DNA from: Massilia yuzhufengensis
GTDB lineage: Bacteria > Pseudomonadota > Gammaproteobacteria > Burkholderiales > Burkholderiaceae_D
Length of the DNA stretch: 64,000 nt
Direction of reading: 5' to 3'
Assembly: GCF_900112225.1 (NCBI RefSeq)
Contig: NZ_FOLD01000005.1
Span: forward strand, 124,001-188,000
Positions within the stretch are counted from its first letter, which is position 1. Each line of letters begins with the position of its first letter. Under the pieces are notes generated by a model, which searched no databases, was not told the DNA's origin, and saw nothing but the letters and a program-made list of their open reading frames with translations. The position numbers were made by a program, and so were the translations under genes. This document shows, in pieces, positions 35,150 to 44,312 of the stretch.

Positions 35150-38046
35150 AGCGCCGTCTGCTGGCCACGGCCGCCCTCCTCGCCAGCCTGGCTGCCGGCG
35201 CACAGGAAGGACCGGCCAGGGAACTGTATATCCGCGGCGCCTTTAACGGCTGGGGCACCGACAACGCCCTGGCCCACCAGGGCAAGGGGCTGTACCAGGC
35301 CGACATCCTGGTCAGCCCCGGCAACCACGCGTTCAAGGTGGGCAGCCGCGACTGGAGCGACGAATGGGTGGCGGACACTAATAAGAGCATCACGGTGGCG
35401 CCGGGCACGCCCTACCGGCTCGCGACCCAGGCCGGCCCGGAAGACTACTTGTTCGTGCGCCAGACCGGCACCTACCGCTTCACGGTGGACGCCTCGAACC
35501 CTGCCGCGCCGGTACTGCGCGTGGCGCGCCTGGAGACGCCGCAGGCAGCGCGCAGCGCAGATCCGCATGCCGGGCGCGAGGCCGTGGCCGCACTCACCTG
35601 GCCAACCTGGGACGGCAAGCAGGAAACGGCGCGCTTCTCCTCGCCCGACGCTGCCGCCACCCTGCGCCGCTACGCCCACTCCACCACCCTGGCCCTGCGC
35701 GACCCGGGCCCGCAGCATAGCGACTACGCCGAGCAGGACGGCCTGCCGCGCGTGCGCAGCGGTAACCTGGCCTTCGATGCGCTGTTCGCGCTGGCCGGCG
35801 CCGAGATGCGCCTCGATGCGGTGAGCGAGATCCGCGACGGCAACTACAACGGCGGCGCGGCGATCCCCTGCGCTTGCTTCGCCACCGGCGAGAAGTGGCA
35901 CTACGTGTGGACGCGCGACCTGTCGTATGCGGCCGACCTGGGCCTGGCCCTGCTCGACCCGCAGCGGGTGCGCAATTCGCTCGAGTTCAAGCTCTCCGGC
36001 TGGCGCAAGGGCGTCGATATCGCGCCGCAGGTGGCCGGCACGCGGGACGGCCTGCAGATCGTGCAGGACACCGGCAGCGGCGGCAGCTGGCCGGTGAGCA
36101 CCGACCGCGTCACCTGGGCCTTCGCGGCCGAGGAAGTGCTGCGCACCCTGCCCCCTGGCGAGCGCACGCCGTTCGCGCAACGCGCGCTGCAGGCGCTGTC
36201 GAACACGATCGAGAACGACCGCATCGCGGCCTTCGACCCCAGGAGCGGCCTGTATATGGGCGAGCAATCCTTCCTCGACTGGCGCGACCAGAGCTACGCG
36301 GCCTGGATCCCGGCCCACCTGGCCTACATGTCGACCTCGAAATCGCTGTCGACCAACGCCGGCCACCACAAGGCGCTGAGCCTGGCGGCCAACCTGGCGC
36401 GCGAGCATGGCGACGCCGCCCTTGCGCGCCGCTATGCAGGCTGGGCGACCCAGCTGAAAAGCGCCATCAACAAGGAGCTGTGGCTGGAAGACGCCGGCAT
36501 GTACAGCAGCCTCGCGGCCGGCCACCAGGACGGCGCGGCCATGCACAAGTTCGACTGGCTCGGGCAGTCGCTGGCCATCCTGGGCGGCATCGCCAGCGAC
36601 AAGCAGGCAGCCTCGATCCTGGCGCGCTACCCGCATGGCCCGATGGGCGCGCCGGTGATCTGGCCGCAGCAGCCGGGCATGCCGGTGTATCACAACCGCG
36701 CCCTGTGGCCCTTCGTGACGGCCTACGGCCTGCGCGCGGCGACCCGGGCCGGCAACGTGGCGGTGGCCGATGCGGCCTACGACTCGCTGCTGCGCGGCGC
36801 GGCCCTGAACATGTCGAACATGGAGAACCTCGAGTGGCTGTCCGGCCAGCCGCTGCTGCTGGACGAACGCAATCCTTCCCTGATCGGGCCGGTGATCAAT
36901 TCGCGGCGCCAGCTGTGGTCGGTCGGCGCCTACCTCGGCATGGTGGTGGGCGAGGTGTTCGGGGTGTCGCTGCAGGATGGCGCGCTGCAGCTCAAGCCGT
37001 TCGTGACGGCCAAGCTGCGGCGCGAGATGTTCGGGGCCTCCAGCGAGATCGCCCTGCACGGCCTGCACCTGCAGGGCAAGCGCATCGACGTGCGCCTGCG
37101 CCTGCCTTCGGCCAGCCAGGACAACGGCGTCTACCAGGTCGAATCCATCCTCGTGAACGGCACGCGCAGCGGGGAGCGCGTGCCGCTGGCCCAGCTCCAG
37201 GACAGCAACCAGGTCGAGATCGTGCTTGGCAAGCTGGCGGCGGGCCAGCAGGGCATCCGCCGCGTGAACGCCGACCCGTATGCGGAGGGCGGCGCCACCT
37301 TCGGGCCGCGCGAACCCCTGCTCGCCGGGCTGCTGCATGGGCCCAAGGGGGTCAGCCTGCAGATCGCGGCGGGCGGCAATGAAGGCGATGTCACCTACAG
37401 CGTCTACCGCGACGGCAAGCGGGTGGCCGACGGCTTACGCGCGGGGAGCTGGACCGACCGCGGCGCGGGCGCCTTCGGCTGCTATGCCGTGCAAGCCTAC
37501 TCCCCCGCCAGCGGCAACCGCAGCCACCACAGCATGCCGCGCTGCGTCGACGCCGGCATCGAGGTGGCCGTCACCGACCCGCGCACCAGCGCCAACCTCA
37601 AGCCAACGGGCCCGAACGCGCGCTTCGCCGCGCCGCGCCTGGAGGGCTGGGGCCAGCCGGGCGACCGCTACGCCGTCGATCGCATCACCGTGCCGGCCGC
37701 CGGCAACTACCAGGTGCAGCTGCGCTATCACAATGGCGCGAACCAGGTGAACCTGGGGATCAGCGGCGGCGTGAAGTGGCTGGCGGTCAAGGATGCGCGC
37801 GGCAAGGTGGTGGCGCAGGGCGTGGTGCAGCTGCCGCACGCCCCGCTGGCCAAGGCGGATACGCCGACCGTGTACTCGACGCCGCTGGCGGCAAGGCTGC
37901 AGGCGGGCCGCTACCGCATCGAGCTGGGCGACTTCTACAATATGAGCTACCTGGACAGTAACAGCAGCTTCAGCGCCGCCGGCGGGCTGGCCGGGCCCTC
38001 GAACCGCTTCGACCTCTACGGCGTGCGCCTGCTGCGGGTCAACTAG
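35146..38046 (+). CDS. Secreted multi-domain six-hairpin glycosidase (glucoamylase/debranching-like)
   Basis: 966 residues. A signal peptide (LLATAALLASLAAGAQ) is followed by a glycogen-binding-like beta module (LYIRGAFNGWGTDNAL to FKVGSRDWSDEWVAD, about 27-80), then a linker and an (alpha/alpha)6-barrel (about 200-690) with YVWTRDLSYAADLGLALL, GEQSFLDWRDQSYAAW and VYHNRALWPFVTAYGL, and finally an all-beta C-terminal region with a carbohydrate-binding-like module (about 830-966). The barrel resembles amylo-alpha-1,6-glucosidase/GH15-type enzymes. It is translationally coupled (ATGA) to the cyclomaltodextrinase gene, so both act on the same dextrins in the periplasm. The precise GH family is not settled. 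Confidence 0.78.
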   Translation: MKRRLLATAALLASLAAGAQEGPARELYIRGAFNGWGTDNALAHQGKGLYQADILVSPGNHAFKVGSRDWSDEWVADTNKSITVAPGTPYRLATQAGPEDYLFVRQTGTYRFTVDASNPAAPVLRVARLETPQAARSADPHAGREAVAALTWPTWDGKQETARFSSPDAAATLRRYAHSTTLALRDPGPQHSDYAEQDGLPRVRSGNLAFDALFALAGAEMRLDAVSEIRDGNYNGGAAIPCACFATGEKWHYVWTRDLSYAADLGLALLDPQRVRNSLEFKLSGWRKGVDIAPQVAGTRDGLQIVQDTGSGGSWPVSTDRVTWAFAAEEVLRTLPPGERTPFAQRALQALSNTIENDRIAAFDPRSGLYMGEQSFLDWRDQSYAAWIPAHLAYMSTSKSLSTNAGHHKALSLAANLAREHGDAALARRYAGWATQLKSAINKELWLEDAGMYSSLAAGHQDGAAMHKFDWLGQSLAILGGIASDKQAASILARYPHGPMGAPVIWPQQPGMPVYHNRALWPFVTAYGLRAATRAGNVAVADAAYDSLLRGAALNMSNMENLEWLSGQPLLLDERNPSLIGPVINSRRQLWSVGAYLGMVVGEVFGVSLQDGALQLKPFVTAKLRREMFGASSEIALHGLHLQGKRIDVRLRLPSASQDNGVYQVESILVNGTRSGERVPLAQLQDSNQVEIVLGKLAAGQQGIRRVNADPYAEGGATFGPREPLLAGLLHGPKGVSLQIAAGGNEGDVTYSVYRDGKRVADGLRAGSWTDRGAGAFGCYAVQAYSPASGNRSHHSMPRCVDAGIEVAVTDPRTSANLKPTGPNARFAAPRLEGWGQPGDRYAVDRITVPAAGNYQVQLRYHNGANQVNLGISGGVKWLAVKDARGKVVAQGVVQLPHAPLAKADTPTVYSTPLAARLQAGRYRIELGDFYNMSYLDSNSSFSAAGGLAGPSNRFDLYGVRLLRVN

Positions 38047-39028
38047 CCTCGTCGCCCTCGGGGACCGTGCGCGCTTGCTTGCGCGACGCCCCCTGCACCA
38101 GCAGCAGGAGCCGGCCTTCCAGCACCCGGAACTCGAGCGGCATCGCCATCTGCTCCACTTCGCCGTCGGTCGCGACCTTCATGCGCCGGCGTCCGTATAC
38201 GGCCGGTGTGCGGACCGTCAGGCGCTTGAAGGCGAAGGCTTCGACGTCGTCGGCCTCGCCCAGCCGCCCCAGCATGCCGCGCACCAGCAGGCCGAGCAGG
38301 CCCAGCTTGCCCATCGGGCGCGGCGCGATGGCGACCAGCTGGCCATCCTCCACCGCCTCGATCAGGCCGTCGCGCATCCCGACCTGCTCGAGCTGCAGGC
38401 GGTTGTTCCCGACGAACAGCGTGGTGGTGCGCAGGTGGCGTTCCTTGCCGTCGAGTTCCAGCGTGATGCGCAGGTGGCGGTGCGCGCGCAACCCGATCTT
38501 GATCGCCGAGAAGAAAGCGACCACGCGGCTGCGCCCGTACTGCTTCTTGTCGTGCTCGCGCTCTTCCAGCAGCCGCGGATAGAGGCCGACGCTGGCGTTG
38601 ACGAGGAAGATCCGGTTGTTGAGCAGCCCCACCTGCACCGGCTGCAATTTGGCGCGCAGCATCGCATACACCGCCTCGGCCAGGTCTTCGGGAATACCGT
38701 GGGTGCGGCCGAAATAATTGAAGGTGCCTTGCGGCAGGACGCCGAACGGGCAGCCGGCCAGCACCGCCTCGTGGGCGACGGTGTTGATGGTGCCGTCGCC
38801 GCCCGCCGCCACCAGGGTGCCGCCGGCGTCCACCGCGCGCGCCGCCATGCTGCGCGCGGTCGCCTGCAGCTGCTCCGGGTCCTCGACCACCTCCAGGTGG
38901 CAGCTCCGACCGGCGCCGCGCAATACCTCTTCGATGGTCGAACGCCGCAGCTCGGTCTCGGAATGGCCCGAGCCGGCGTTCATGACAATGAAGAATGGGG
39001 TATCGGGGCGCGGCTCGGTGGTCGGCAT
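38039..39028 (-). CDS. Diacylglycerol/sphingosine-kinase-family lipid kinase
   Basis: 329 residues with the DAGK catalytic motifs: an N-terminal VMNAGSGH nucleotide-binding segment, GGDGTINT (76-83) and LPQGTFNYFGRTHGIP. The C-terminal beta domain contains RTPAVYGRRRMKVATDGE, where D-G-E is conserved in YegS/DgkB-like enzymes. It probably phosphorylates a lipid or diacylglycerol at the membrane. Its 3' end overlaps that of the convergent six-hairpin glycosidase by 8 bases, and it is transcribed away from the amylolytic locus. Confidence 0.88.
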   Translation of the reverse strand: MPTTEPRPDTPFFIVMNAGSGHSETELRRSTIEEVLRGAGRSCHLEVVEDPEQLQATARSMAARAVDAGGTLVAAGGDGTINTVAHEAVLAGCPFGVLPQGTFNYFGRTHGIPEDLAEAVYAMLRAKLQPVQVGLLNNRIFLVNASVGLYPRLLEEREHDKKQYGRSRVVAFFSAIKIGLRAHRHLRITLELDGKERHLRTTTLFVGNNRLQLEQVGMRDGLIEAVEDGQLVAIAPRPMGKLGLLGLLVRGMLGRLGEADDVEAFAFKRLTVRTPAVYGRRRMKVATDGEVEQMAMPLEFRVLEGRLLLLVQGASRKQARTVPEGDEAS

Positions 39029-39108
39029 CAGGGGCTCGTGTTATCGGATGGTCAAGTTTTACCAGGGCCATCCTACCATCGGCGCCGACCGGGTGCGGCA
39101 CGTCTGCG

Positions 39109-39630
39109 CTAGCCGGGCTGGCGCGTGTCCATCAGGTAAACATTGACGCCCGGCTGGCCCGGGGTGAGCTCGGCGAACCGGTCGAAGCGCATGCCCAGCT
39201 TGAGCAGCAGCGCAATCGACGCGGCGTTGGCCGGGTCGACGATCGCCGCCAGGCGCGCGATGCCGAGCGTGCGCGCATGCTGCGCCACGGCCTGCGCGGC
39301 CTCGAACGCGTAGCCGCGGCCGCGGTGCTGCGGCAGGAAGGCGTAGCCGAGGTCGACGTCGTCGAGCACCTCGCGCTTGATCAGGCCGGACAGCCCGAGC
39401 GGCGCGCCGCCCTCGATCGGTTCCACCAGCCAGATCGAATGGCCGCGGCTGCGCTGCATGGCCACCGGGCCTTCCTCGATGGCCTTGCGGGCCGCCTCGA
39501 GGGTGCGCAGGCCGCGGTCGCCGATGTGCGCGATGAAGGCCGGGTCGTTGACCAGTTCGAGGTAGAAGGCGGCGTCGCGGGAATCGAGCACGCGCAGGCG
39601 CAGGCGGCTGGTGCGCAGGATGTCGGTCAT
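39109..39630 (-). CDS. GNAT N-acetyltransferase (RimJ/RimL-like)
   Basis: 173 residues from the ATG at 39630, which overlaps the stop of the upstream gene (ATGA). The sequence starts like RimJ/RimL-type acetyltransferases (LRTSRLRLRVLDSRDAAFYLELVND), here split as LRTSRLRLRVLDSRD and AAFYLELVND. It carries the acetyl-CoA loop LPQHRGRGYAFEAAQ and the segment PANAASIALLLKLGM. Acetylation of an amino group using acetyl-CoA is the expected activity; the substrate is unknown. The two adjacent GNAT genes form a coupled pair. Confidence 0.88.
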   Translation of the reverse strand: MTDILRTSRLRLRVLDSRDAAFYLELVNDPAFIAHIGDRGLRTLEAARKAIEEGPVAMQRSRGHSIWLVEPIEGGAPLGLSGLIKREVLDDVDLGYAFLPQHRGRGYAFEAAQAVAQHARTLGIARLAAIVDPANAASIALLLKLGMRFDRFAELTPGQPGVNVYLMDTRQPG

Positions 39631-40154
39631 GCATCCACCGTCGGCCAGTGGTCCGGGTCGTGCAGCAGCTGGTACATGACGTAGGCGTCCACATAGCCCA
39701 GGCGCTTGTGGCGATAGGCCTTGGGCAGGGTGCCGACGATCGAGAACCCGAGCTTCTTCCACAGCCGGATGGCGGCGGTATTGGTGCTCACCACGTAATT
39801 GAACTGCACGGCCAGGTAACCCAGGCGGCGCGCCTCGGCCAGGCTGTGCTCTCCCAGCATGCGGCCGACGCCCGCGCCCTGCGCGGACGGGCTGACCATG
39901 TAGGAGGCATTGGCCACGTGGTGGCCGCGCCCGACCTGGTTATTGACGATGCGGTACATGCCCAGCAGCCGCCCGCCGCCGGTGCACGCGACGAAGCTGC
40001 AGACGTCGGGCGCCAGCCAGTAGGCGTGGCCGGCTTCGCGCGAGATCGCGGTGGTGAACGGATAGGTTTCACCGGCGGCGACATGGGCAGAAAAAATGCT
40101 CCATATCGCATCGAAGTCCTGCTCGCCGGCGGGGCGGATCTGGAGGTCTTTCAC
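39627..40154 (-). CDS. GNAT N-acetyltransferase
   Basis: 175 residues beginning with a GTG codon at 40154. Family features: LQIRPAGEQDFDAIWSIF at the N terminus, the acetyl-CoA-binding loop VSPSAQGAGVGRMLGEH (Q-x-x-G-x-G) and NTAAIRLWKKLGFSIVGT near the C terminus. Substrate unknown. It is coupled to the second GNAT gene downstream by a 4-base overlap. There is no obvious promoter in the 116 bases that separate it from the amidohydrolase upstream on the same strand. Confidence 0.88.
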   Translation of the reverse strand: MKDLQIRPAGEQDFDAIWSIFSAHVAAGETYPFTTAISREAGHAYWLAPDVCSFVACTGGGRLLGMYRIVNNQVGRGHHVANASYMVSPSAQGAGVGRMLGEHSLAEARRLGYLAVQFNYVVSTNTAAIRLWKKLGFSIVGTLPKAYRHKRLGYVDAYVMYQLLHDPDHWPTVDA

Positions 40155-40270
40155 GGCTGCTCTGGAAGCCTTGCTGAACTTGAAAGCGTTCTATTCTAGC
40201 CTCAAACCGGGATCGGCTTCATGTATCGTGCGCATCCGGATGTAAGCAATTGTGAGGCCGCGCCCGCGCC

Positions 40271-41545
40271 CTACTGCGCCATCCGGAAATCGGTGCTGGC
40301 CGGCCGCCCGGGCAGGTGCAGGGTCGCCTGCACGCCCGGCGCCTCGGCCACCACCACGCCGCGCCGCAGCACCAGCTTGCGCGGCGCGCGCAAGCGGATC
40401 GCCTCCACCGTGGAACCGGCGTCGAGCAGCACCAGGTCGGCGTGGCAGCCGGGCTGCAGACCGTAGCCCTCCAGGCCGAGGATGCGCGCCGGGGTCTCGG
40501 TCACGGCCAGGAAGCACTGGTGCATCGCTTCCACGCCGGTCATCTGGGCCACGTGCAGCCCCATGTGCGCCACTTCCAGCATGTCGCCCGAGCCCATGCC
40601 GTACCAGGGATCGAGCACGCAGTCGTGGCCGAAGGCGACGTCGACGCCGGCGGCGAGCAGCTCCGGCACGCGCGTCATGCCCCGCCTTTTGGGATAGCTG
40701 TCGTGGCGGCCCTGCAGGGTGATATTGATGAGCGGGTTGGCGATCGCCGCGACCCCGCTCTCGGCGATCAGGGGAATCAGCTTGCTCGCATAGTAGTTGT
40801 CCATCGAGTGCATCGAGGTCAGGTGGGAGCCGGCGACCAGGCCCTGCAGGCCGAGGCGCTGGGTTTCGCTGGCCAGGGTCTCGATGTGGCGCGACATCGG
40901 GTCGTCGGTCTCGTCGCAATGCATGTCCACGCGCAGGCCCTGGCTGGCCGCGAACTCGCACAGCAGGCGCACCGATTCGGCGCCGTCGGCCATGGTGCGC
41001 TCGAAGTGCGGGATGCCGCCGACCACGTCCACGCCCATCGCGATCGCGCGTTTCAGGTTGTCGAAGGCGCCGGGGCTGCGCAGCACGCCGTCCTGGGGAA
41101 AGGCGACCAGCTGCAGGTCGAGGTAGGGCGCCACCTGCTTGCGTACCTCCAGCAGCGCCTCCACCGCCAGCAGGCGGTCGTCGCAGATATCGACGTGGGT
41201 GCGGATCGCCAGCAACCCGCGCGCCACCGCCCAGTCGCAGTAGCGCAACGCGCGCTCGACCAGCGCATCCTGCGCCAGCTGGGGCTTGAGCTCTCCCCAA
41301 AGACGGATCCCTTCCAGCAGGGTGCCGCTGCGGTTCACGCGCGGCAGGCCGTAGCTGAGGGTGGAATCCATGTGGAAGTGGGCGTCCACGAAGGGCGGGC
41401 TGACCAGGTCGCCGTTGGCGTCGATCTCGCGCGCGCCCTGCGCCGCCATGCGCGTTTCCACGGCGGCGATGCGTCCATTCTTGACACCGATATCGATGCC
41501 GCGGCTGCCGTCGGGCAGGGTGGCGTTGCGAATCACGAGATCCAT
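40271..41545 (-). CDS. Cytosine-deaminase-like amidohydrolase
   Basis: 424 residues of the CodA branch of metal-dependent amidohydrolases. Metal ligands appear in DAHFHMD (His 56, His 58), in HCDETDDP (about 208-215) and in GHDCVLDPW (about 304), closely matching the CodA motifs HCDE-x-DD and GHD-x-x-DPW. The expected reaction is hydrolytic deamination of cytosine or a related pyrimidine or triazine in the cytoplasm. No codB-type permease is adjacent, so the substrate should be treated as tentative. Confidence 0.82.
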   Translation of the reverse strand: MDLVIRNATLPDGSRGIDIGVKNGRIAAVETRMAAQGAREIDANGDLVSPPFVDAHFHMDSTLSYGLPRVNRSGTLLEGIRLWGELKPQLAQDALVERALRYCDWAVARGLLAIRTHVDICDDRLLAVEALLEVRKQVAPYLDLQLVAFPQDGVLRSPGAFDNLKRAIAMGVDVVGGIPHFERTMADGAESVRLLCEFAASQGLRVDMHCDETDDPMSRHIETLASETQRLGLQGLVAGSHLTSMHSMDNYYASKLIPLIAESGVAAIANPLINITLQGRHDSYPKRRGMTRVPELLAAGVDVAFGHDCVLDPWYGMGSGDMLEVAHMGLHVAQMTGVEAMHQCFLAVTETPARILGLEGYGLQPGCHADLVLLDAGSTVEAIRLRAPRKLVLRRGVVVAEAPGVQATLHLPGRPASTDFRMAQ

Positions 41546-41744
41546 GCGAGCTCCTCCTCAGTTTCCCTGATTGTAGCGATTTCCCGACAGAATGGACGGC
41601 ATTGCCCATGCGCAGCGCATTCGTAATGCTGCAACGCAATATTTCTGCTCAAGAACAGAACATTAAGTGCTTTGCAAGCCCGGCGATTCATGGATACACT
41701 AGCCGATATTGCAGCGCGCCATAAATGACCGACAAGGAAATCCC

Positions 41745-42428
41745 ATGACTTCACTCCCCGAGCAATTTTCGGCAGTACGCAAGGCCCAGTTCGAAGCACA
41801 GTTCGATTTCTTCAATTCCTTTGCCTCCCAGGCGTTCGAGAGCGCCAGCCGGGTCGCCGCCCTGAACCTGGCCACCTCGCGTGACTCGGTGCAGCGCTCG
41901 ATCGGCGCCACCTTTGCGCTCATGAACTCGTGCGACCCGCGCGACTTCCTCAACTTCGGCGGCCAGGCCGAAGAGCAGGTGCGCAGCCTGTTCTCGTATG
42001 GCCAGGAGCTGCTTGGCATTGCCAGCGGCGTGCGCCCGTTCGCGCTGCGGTCGCTGCCGGCAGCCTTCGCGCCGCAACTGGCGGTCGAAACCGTCGAGCC
42101 GGCGCTGGAAGCACCCGCCGTCGAGGCAGCGCCTGAAGCTGCCGTGGCGGCAGAAGCTGTCGCGGACGAGCCTGCCGTTGCGCCAGGCCCGACCGCCGTC
42201 GCAGAGCCGGTCGTCCTGGCCGAACCGGAAACCGCCGCCGAGGCGCTGGCCGCCGTGGCAGAACCGGCCCCGGCCGCCGAGCAGACCGCCATCGCCAAGG
42301 CCGCCGGCAAGGGCAGCGCCCGCGCCGCCGTGGTCCCGCATCCTTCCTCGGCGCCGGTGGAAACCATCGACATCGCCCAAGCGCCAAAGCTGGTCACCCC
42401 GGCCGCGTCGTCCAAGCGCAGGAAATAA
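41745..42428 (+). CDS. phaP: Phasin-family protein with long Ala/Pro/Glu-rich tail
   Basis: 227 residues from the ATG at 41745 (ribosome site AAGGAAAT). The first 110 residues are a helical phasin domain (QFSAVRKAQFEAQFDFFNSF, FESASRVAALNLATSRDSVQ), which coats polyhydroxyalkanoate granules. Residues 110-227 are low-complexity and rich in Ala, Pro, Glu and Val, ending SSKRRK. The upstream region contains TGCTGCAACGCAAT (near 41627), loosely like PHA-regulator (PhaR) sites. A clear terminator follows at 42508. No PHA synthase genes are in the window. Confidence 0.85.
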   Translation: MTSLPEQFSAVRKAQFEAQFDFFNSFASQAFESASRVAALNLATSRDSVQRSIGATFALMNSCDPRDFLNFGGQAEEQVRSLFSYGQELLGIASGVRPFALRSLPAAFAPQLAVETVEPALEAPAVEAAPEAAVAAEAVADEPAVAPGPTAVAEPVVLAEPETAAEALAAVAEPAPAAEQTAIAKAAGKGSARAAVVPHPSSAPVETIDIAQAPKLVTPAASSKRRK

Positions 42429-42507
42429 TGTAGGACGCCTGCAACAGCGGGCAGGCAGGGCCGGCGCCGTGCGCGCCGCTGCGCTTGCATTGCAAAGCGA
42501 CTACACT

Positions 42508-42534
42508 AGCGGGCTTCGGCCCGCTTTTGTTTTT
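42508..42534 (+). terminator. Rho-independent terminator after phasin gene
   Basis: AGCGGGC-TTCG-GCCCGCT forms a 7-bp stem with a stable TTCG tetraloop, followed by TTTGTTTTT. It separates the phasin gene from the ABC exporter operon, whose ATG is 27 bases further on. Confidence 0.88.
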
Positions 42535-42560
42535 GGGCGCAAAATCTCTTAGGAAACTGC

Positions 42561-44312
42561 ATGAGTCTCGCAAGGCTGATCGGCGGATTCGTCCGCCGGC
42601 ACTGGCATGCCTATGTCTCGTCGGCCTTCATGCTGGCCGGCGTGGCGATCTGCACGGTCTTGATCCCGCGCAAAGTCGGCGCCCTGATCGACGGCCTGGC
42701 GGCCCACCAGCTCGACCAGGATGCGCTGCTGCTCGGGCTGGCCCAGCTGCTCGGGCTGGGCGTGGCCATCTACGTGCTGCGCGTGGGCTGGCGCATCCGC
42801 CTGTATTCGGCCGCCTACAACCTCGGCGTCGAACTGCGCACCCGCCTGTACACGCGCCTGGCCAGCCAGGGCCCGGCCTTCTACCAGCGCCAGCGCACCG
42901 GCGACCTGATGGCGCTGGCCACCAACGACATCGACGCCATCGAAATGGCGGCCGGCGAAGCGATGCTGGCCGGCTTCGACGGCACCCTGACCTTGGTCAT
43001 GGTGCTGGGCATCATGACCCTCGGCGTCGACTACCGCCTGGCCGGCATCGCCCTGCTGCCCTTCCCGCTGATGGCCTTTGCGTTCTGGCGCATCTCGGCC
43101 CACATCCACACGGCCGAAGGCGACGCCTTGAAGCGTTTCTCGGCGCTGAATGACCATGTGCAGGAATCGCTCACCGGCGTGCGCACCCTGCGCGCGCTCG
43201 GGCTGGAAGAACGCAGCGCCGCGCAGTTCAGCGAACTGGCCGGCAATGCCGCCAAGGCCAGCCTCGGCGCCCAGCGCTGGGAAGCGGCCTACGAGCCGGC
43301 GGTCGGCCTGACCCTGACGGCCGCCACCGGTCTGACGCTGGGCCTGGGCGGCTACCTGGTGTGGAATAACGAGCTCACGGTCGGTGCGCTCACCAGCTTC
43401 TCGATGTACCTGGGCCAGCTGATCTGGCCAATGTTCGCGGCCGGCTGGGTGCTGTCGCTGATCGAGCGTGGCCGTGCCGGCCTGGCGCGCCTGCAGCCGC
43501 TGCTGGACGCGCCGCTGACGGTCGACGACCAGGGCACGCTCGATGCCGTCGGCCGCGGCGCGCTGGTCGTGAACGGCGTGAGCTTCGCCTATGGCGACGC
43601 ACAGCAGCCGGCGCTGAGCGACGTATCGGTGACGGTGGAGCCGGGCCAGACCCTGGGCCTGGTCGGGCCCACCGGCGCCGGCAAGTCGACCCTGCTGCGG
43701 GTGCTGCTGCGCCAGGCCACGCCGCAACAGGGCACGGTCACCTGGGCCGGCCAGCCCCTGGCAGCCTACCGGCTGGCGGCGCTGCGCGCGGCCCTGAGCT
43801 GGGTGCCGCAGGAATCCTTCCTGTTTTCCGCCACCATCGCCGAGAACATCGCGCTGGCCCGGCCCGGCGCCGCGCGCCAGGAAGTCGAGGACGCAGCCAG
43901 GATGGCGTCGATCCACGACGACATCCTGCGCTTCCCGCAAGGCTACGACACGCCGGTGGGGGAGAAAGGCATCACCCTGTCAGGCGGCCAGCGCCAGCGC
44001 GTCGCGATCGCGCGCGCCCTGCTGGCCGACAGCGCCCTGCTGCTGCTCGACGATGCGCTGTCGGCGGTGGACACCGGCACCGAGACCCGCATCCTCGAGC
44101 ACCTGGCCGAACTGCGCGCCGCGCGGCCGGAGCGCGCCGCGATCATCGCCAGCCACCGTTTATCGGCGGTGGCCGGCGCCGACCGCATCGTGGTGCTGCG
44201 CGAGGGCCGCATCACCGAATCGGGCACCCACGACGAACTGCTGCTGCTAGGCGGCTGGTATGCCAGCCAGTGGCGCTACCAACAACTGGAGGCCAGCATC
44301 GATGCAGAGTGA
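42561..44312 (+). CDS. ABC exporter half-transporter A (MdlA-like, degenerate ATP site)
   Basis: 583 residues: a six-helix exporter membrane domain (about 1-320) fused to an ATP-binding domain with Walker A GPTGAGKST (about 370), Q-loop WVPQESFLFSA, signature LSGGQ and Walker B LLLLDDALSAVD. The residue after the Walker B Asp is Asp instead of the catalytic Glu, typical of one half of heterodimeric exporters such as MdlAB, LmrCD and TM287/288. It overlaps the next half-transporter gene by 11 bases. The pair should export a lipid, peptide or drug; the substrate is unknown. Confidence 0.9.
   Translation: MSLARLIGGFVRRHWHAYVSSAFMLAGVAICTVLIPRKVGALIDGLAAHQLDQDALLLGLAQLLGLGVAIYVLRVGWRIRLYSAAYNLGVELRTRLYTRLASQGPAFYQRQRTGDLMALATNDIDAIEMAAGEAMLAGFDGTLTLVMVLGIMTLGVDYRLAGIALLPFPLMAFAFWRISAHIHTAEGDALKRFSALNDHVQESLTGVRTLRALGLEERSAAQFSELAGNAAKASLGAQRWEAAYEPAVGLTLTAATGLTLGLGGYLVWNNELTVGALTSFSMYLGQLIWPMFAAGWVLSLIERGRAGLARLQPLLDAPLTVDDQGTLDAVGRGALVVNGVSFAYGDAQQPALSDVSVTVEPGQTLGLVGPTGAGKSTLLRVLLRQATPQQGTVTWAGQPLAAYRLAALRAALSWVPQESFLFSATIAENIALARPGAARQEVEDAARMASIHDDILRFPQGYDTPVGEKGITLSGGQRQRVAIARALLADSALLLLDDALSAVDTGTETRILEHLAELRAARPERAAIIASHRLSAVAGADRIVVLREGRITESGTHDELLLLGGWYASQWRYQQLEASIDAE

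Noticed and set aside
40181..40190. GAAAGCGTTC as a LacI-type operator upstream of the GNAT pair
   Set aside because: Short, only partly symmetric and not repeated near related genes; likely chance.
41620..41645. PhaR operator upstream of the phasin gene
   Set aside because: TGCTGCAACGCAAT is only loosely like PHA-regulator sites and occurs once, so it is noted under the phasin gene but not listed as a feature.
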